NCBI GenBank assembly: GCA_015904075.1
Contig: JABMDH010000061.1
Location: forward strand, 15,599-22,230
DNA from: Nitrospira sp.
GTDB taxonomy: Bacteria; Nitrospirota; Nitrospiria; Nitrospirales; Nitrospiraceae
Direction: 5' to 3'
DNA: 6,632 nucleotides
Part shown: in pieces, positions 5,786-6,632 of the stretch
How the letters are laid out: each line of letters opens with the position of its first letter
Position numbering within the stretch: position 1 is the first letter of the stretch
Program-made: the position numbers and the translations under genes
Notes under the pieces: generated by a model
The model's input: the letters and a program-made list of their open reading frames with translations, nothing else
Told to the model about the DNA's origin: nothing
Databases searched by the model: none

Positions 5786-6055
5786 ATGGAAAACGAAGAT
5801 AACACCATCGACGAACTACTCAGTGAGATTTCAGGCTTGATCACCCTTTACCCCAAAGCCATCGAGCGGCAGGCCGCAATCATTCAAGCGACCGGCAAAG
5901 ACCCGGAACTGGTGGACAAGCTCGTCAAGGCAGCTGATACGATGCGGGACAGCGGCAATCTGTACCTGACCTGGGCCAAACACTATGCCGCCGTGGCCAA
6001 AGGCAACACAGATGCCTCTTCCGACGAGGATGAGACCGAAGATTTCGACGTTTAA
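5786..6055 (+). CDS. Small acidic protein of unknown function
   Basis: A protein of 89 residues that I do not recognise. The ATG at 5786 is preferred because GAGGGG at 5776-5781 is just upstream, while the longer in-frame start at 5741 lies inside the terminator stem. It is predicted to be largely helical (ELLSEISGLITLYPKAIERQ), has no signal peptide, no membrane segment and no cysteine, and ends in a very acidic tail (SSDEDETEDFDV). It has no separate consensus promoter between the terminator and its start, so it may rely on read-through or a weak promoter. It is cytoplasmic by prediction. Its coding look (ribosome site, composition, acidic tail) makes a real gene likely, but its function is open. 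Confidence 0.65.
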   Translation: MENEDNTIDELLSEISGLITLYPKAIERQAAIIQATGKDPELVDKLVKAADTMRDSGNLYLTWAKHYAAVAKGNTDASSDEDETEDFDV

Positions 6056-6082
6056 AAAGTCGTTCCCCTTGGCATCCCCATT

Positions 6083-6091
6083 TGCTAGAAT
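6083..6091 (+). promoter_or_regulatory. Extended -10 promoter for tRNA-Asn
   Basis: TGCTAGAAT at 6083-6091 is an extended -10 (TGn plus TAGAAT), placing the transcript start near 6098, about 20 bases before the tRNA. No good -35 is present at 17 bp (TTCCCC, 6063-6068), which extended -10 promoters tolerate. Confidence 0.55.
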
Positions 6092-6118
6092 ACGCTTCGC
6101 TTCCGATTGACCCTTCGT

Positions 6119-6194
6119 TCCCCGGTAGCTCAGTTGGTAGAGCAGCCGGCTGTTAACCGGCTGGTCGCAGGTTCGAGTCCTGCCCGGGGAGCCA
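6119..6194 (+). tRNA. tRNA-Asn (GTT)
   Basis: A complete cloverleaf of 76 bases. The acceptor stem TCCCCGG (6119-6125) pairs with CCGGGGA (6184-6190); then discriminator G and an encoded CCA (6192-6194). The D-arm is GCTC/GAGC. The anticodon stem GCCGG/CCGGC holds the loop CTGTTAA with anticodon GTT at 6152-6154, reading AAC/AAT. The T-arm contains the standard GGTTCGAGTCC. No intron and no mismatch were seen. It is a stand-alone gene with its own promoter and terminator. tRNA 3' ends are common integration sites, but no integrase or repeated 3' end is visible. Confidence 0.97.
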
Positions 6195-6207
6195 ACCTCG
6201 ACACAAG

Positions 6208-6246
6208 GCGGGTGATATCTTGATTGATGTCACCCGCTTCTTATTT
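6208..6246 (+). terminator. Rho-independent terminator after tRNA-Asn
   Basis: GCGGGTGATATC (6208-6219) pairs with GATGTCACCCGC (6226-6237) over 12 pairs with one T-G, loop TTGATT, followed by the T-rich TTCTTATTT (6238-6246). It begins 13 bases after the tRNA CCA end. Confidence 0.88.
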
Positions 6247-6271
6247 AAGCGCCGACCTACTTTCCACCCAA

Positions 6272-6559
6272 TCAGGAACCGCCGGAGCCGTACATCTTGT
6301 TTCCGACATCGCCATAGCCATTCCTTCTATCCGTTGGTGAACGTTCACGCTACGCCGCCAGGGAAGTGGATTGCCGAGTAGCTGACCGAGCCGCCACGCC
6401 GCTCTTCAGGACAATTTCGCAAATATGGTCCAGCCGTTCGATGTGCTTGTAGGCCGCTCAGGGATCGATCGCCACCGCGCATACACCATGGTTCGCCTGG
6501 CCGACAAGAGCGGACCCTAACAGCACACATTCGCAGTACGCATCGAGCCTGGTTTTGCA
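6272..6559 (-). pseudogene. Possible decayed minus-strand reading frame
   Basis: The stretch 6250-6572 holds no intact gene. One minus frame, open from after 6560 to a stop at 6272-6274, reads protein-like but is broken by two in-frame stops (complement of 6458-6460 and 6350-6352). Its pieces read LGSALVGQANHGVCAVAIDP, then AAYKHIERLDHICEIVLKSG, then NGYGDVGNKMYGSGGS. The first piece faintly recalls the Ada/MGMT pattern (SLG-x-LVA-x-RGVCA), but that is by eye only. It could equally be chance open frame in GC-rich non-coding DNA. Confidence 0.22.
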
Positions 6560-6572
6560 TTATGATGAGGGC

Positions 6573-6632
6573 ATGAACGACATCGCCTCGCCTTTCTGCC
6601 CGCCGTGGCTGCTTCGCAACGCGCATCTGATG
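6573..6632 (+). CDS. YheT-family alpha/beta hydrolase, N-terminal fragment (runs off the window)
   Basis: The first 20 codons of a gene that continues beyond the window. The ATG at 6573 follows TGAGGG (6566-6571) closely. The peptide MNDIASPFCPPWLLRNAHLM matches the conserved start of YheT/ABHD1-3-type hydrolases, which usually read F-x-PPWWLRN-x-HLQT. The hydrolase core and catalytic residues lie outside, so the family call rests on this one motif. The upstream ATG at 6562 is followed by an in-frame stop and is not the start. Confidence 0.6.
   Translation, partial: MNDIASPFCPPWLLRNAHLM

Noticed and set aside
6119..6250. Integration site of a mobile element at tRNA-Asn
   Set aside because: No integrase, no repeated tRNA 3' end and no inverted repeats of an insertion sequence are present; no CRISPR-like array was seen anywhere.
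6345..6626. Minus-strand frame of 93 codons
   Set aside because: Arginine-rich with no motif, overlaps the YheT-type start on the plus strand, and has no ribosome site that I can see.

Overview
The window looks like a chromosomal fragment of an autotrophic bacterium, most likely Nitrospira or another Nitrospirota. The reason is a five-subunit 2-oxoacid:ferredoxin oxidoreductase cluster (order epsilon-alpha-beta-gamma-delta) with a CO-dehydrogenase-beta/ACS-epsilon-like extra subunit. This type is known from reductive-TCA-cycle organisms such as Hydrogenobacter and Nitrospira. The taxonomic call rests on family resemblance alone; no database was searched.

Layout. 1-778: C-terminal part of the alpha subunit. 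833-1567: beta subunit with its C-terminus missing. 1753-3018: exported protein with a FlgT_N/LPP20-like N-terminus, a coiled coil and TPRs. 3019-3343: intergenic region with a perfect-consensus sigma70-type promoter and a structured leader. 3344-3979: epsilon subunit. 4016-4549: N-terminal part of alpha, stopped by TAG. 4540-4683: detached C-terminal tail of beta. 4703-5410: gamma. 5432-5710: delta, a small protein with two 4Fe-4S sites, followed by a strong terminator at 5733-5766. 5786-6055: small acidic protein of unknown function. 6119-6194: tRNA-Asn with its own promoter and terminator. 6250-6572: no intact gene, possibly a decayed minus-strand gene. 6573-6632: first 20 codons of a YheT-type alpha/beta hydrolase.

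The most notable thing is that alpha and beta are each cut in two and the pieces are out of order. The alpha C-terminus plus beta N-terminus (1-1553) lie upstream of the TPR and epsilon genes, while the alpha N-terminus (4016-4546) is joined directly to the beta C-terminus. The pieces are complementary: put end to end they give an alpha of about 403 residues and a beta of roughly 290 residues. The only sequence present twice is a perfect 99-bp repeat, 1-99 = 4450-4548, whose first copy begins at base 1 of the window. This could be a real tandem duplication followed by an internal deletion, a rearrangement present in only part of a population, or an assembly artefact at a branching 99-mer. The sequence alone cannot decide. 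I do not see a novel defence or mobile system here.

If the locus is intact in the real genome, the five subunits would form one complex that couples ferredoxin to the interconversion of a 2-oxoacid and its acyl-CoA (pyruvate/acetyl-CoA or 2-oxoglutarate/succinyl-CoA), a CO2-fixing step of the reductive TCA cycle. As written in this window, the locus encodes neither a complete alpha nor a complete beta.
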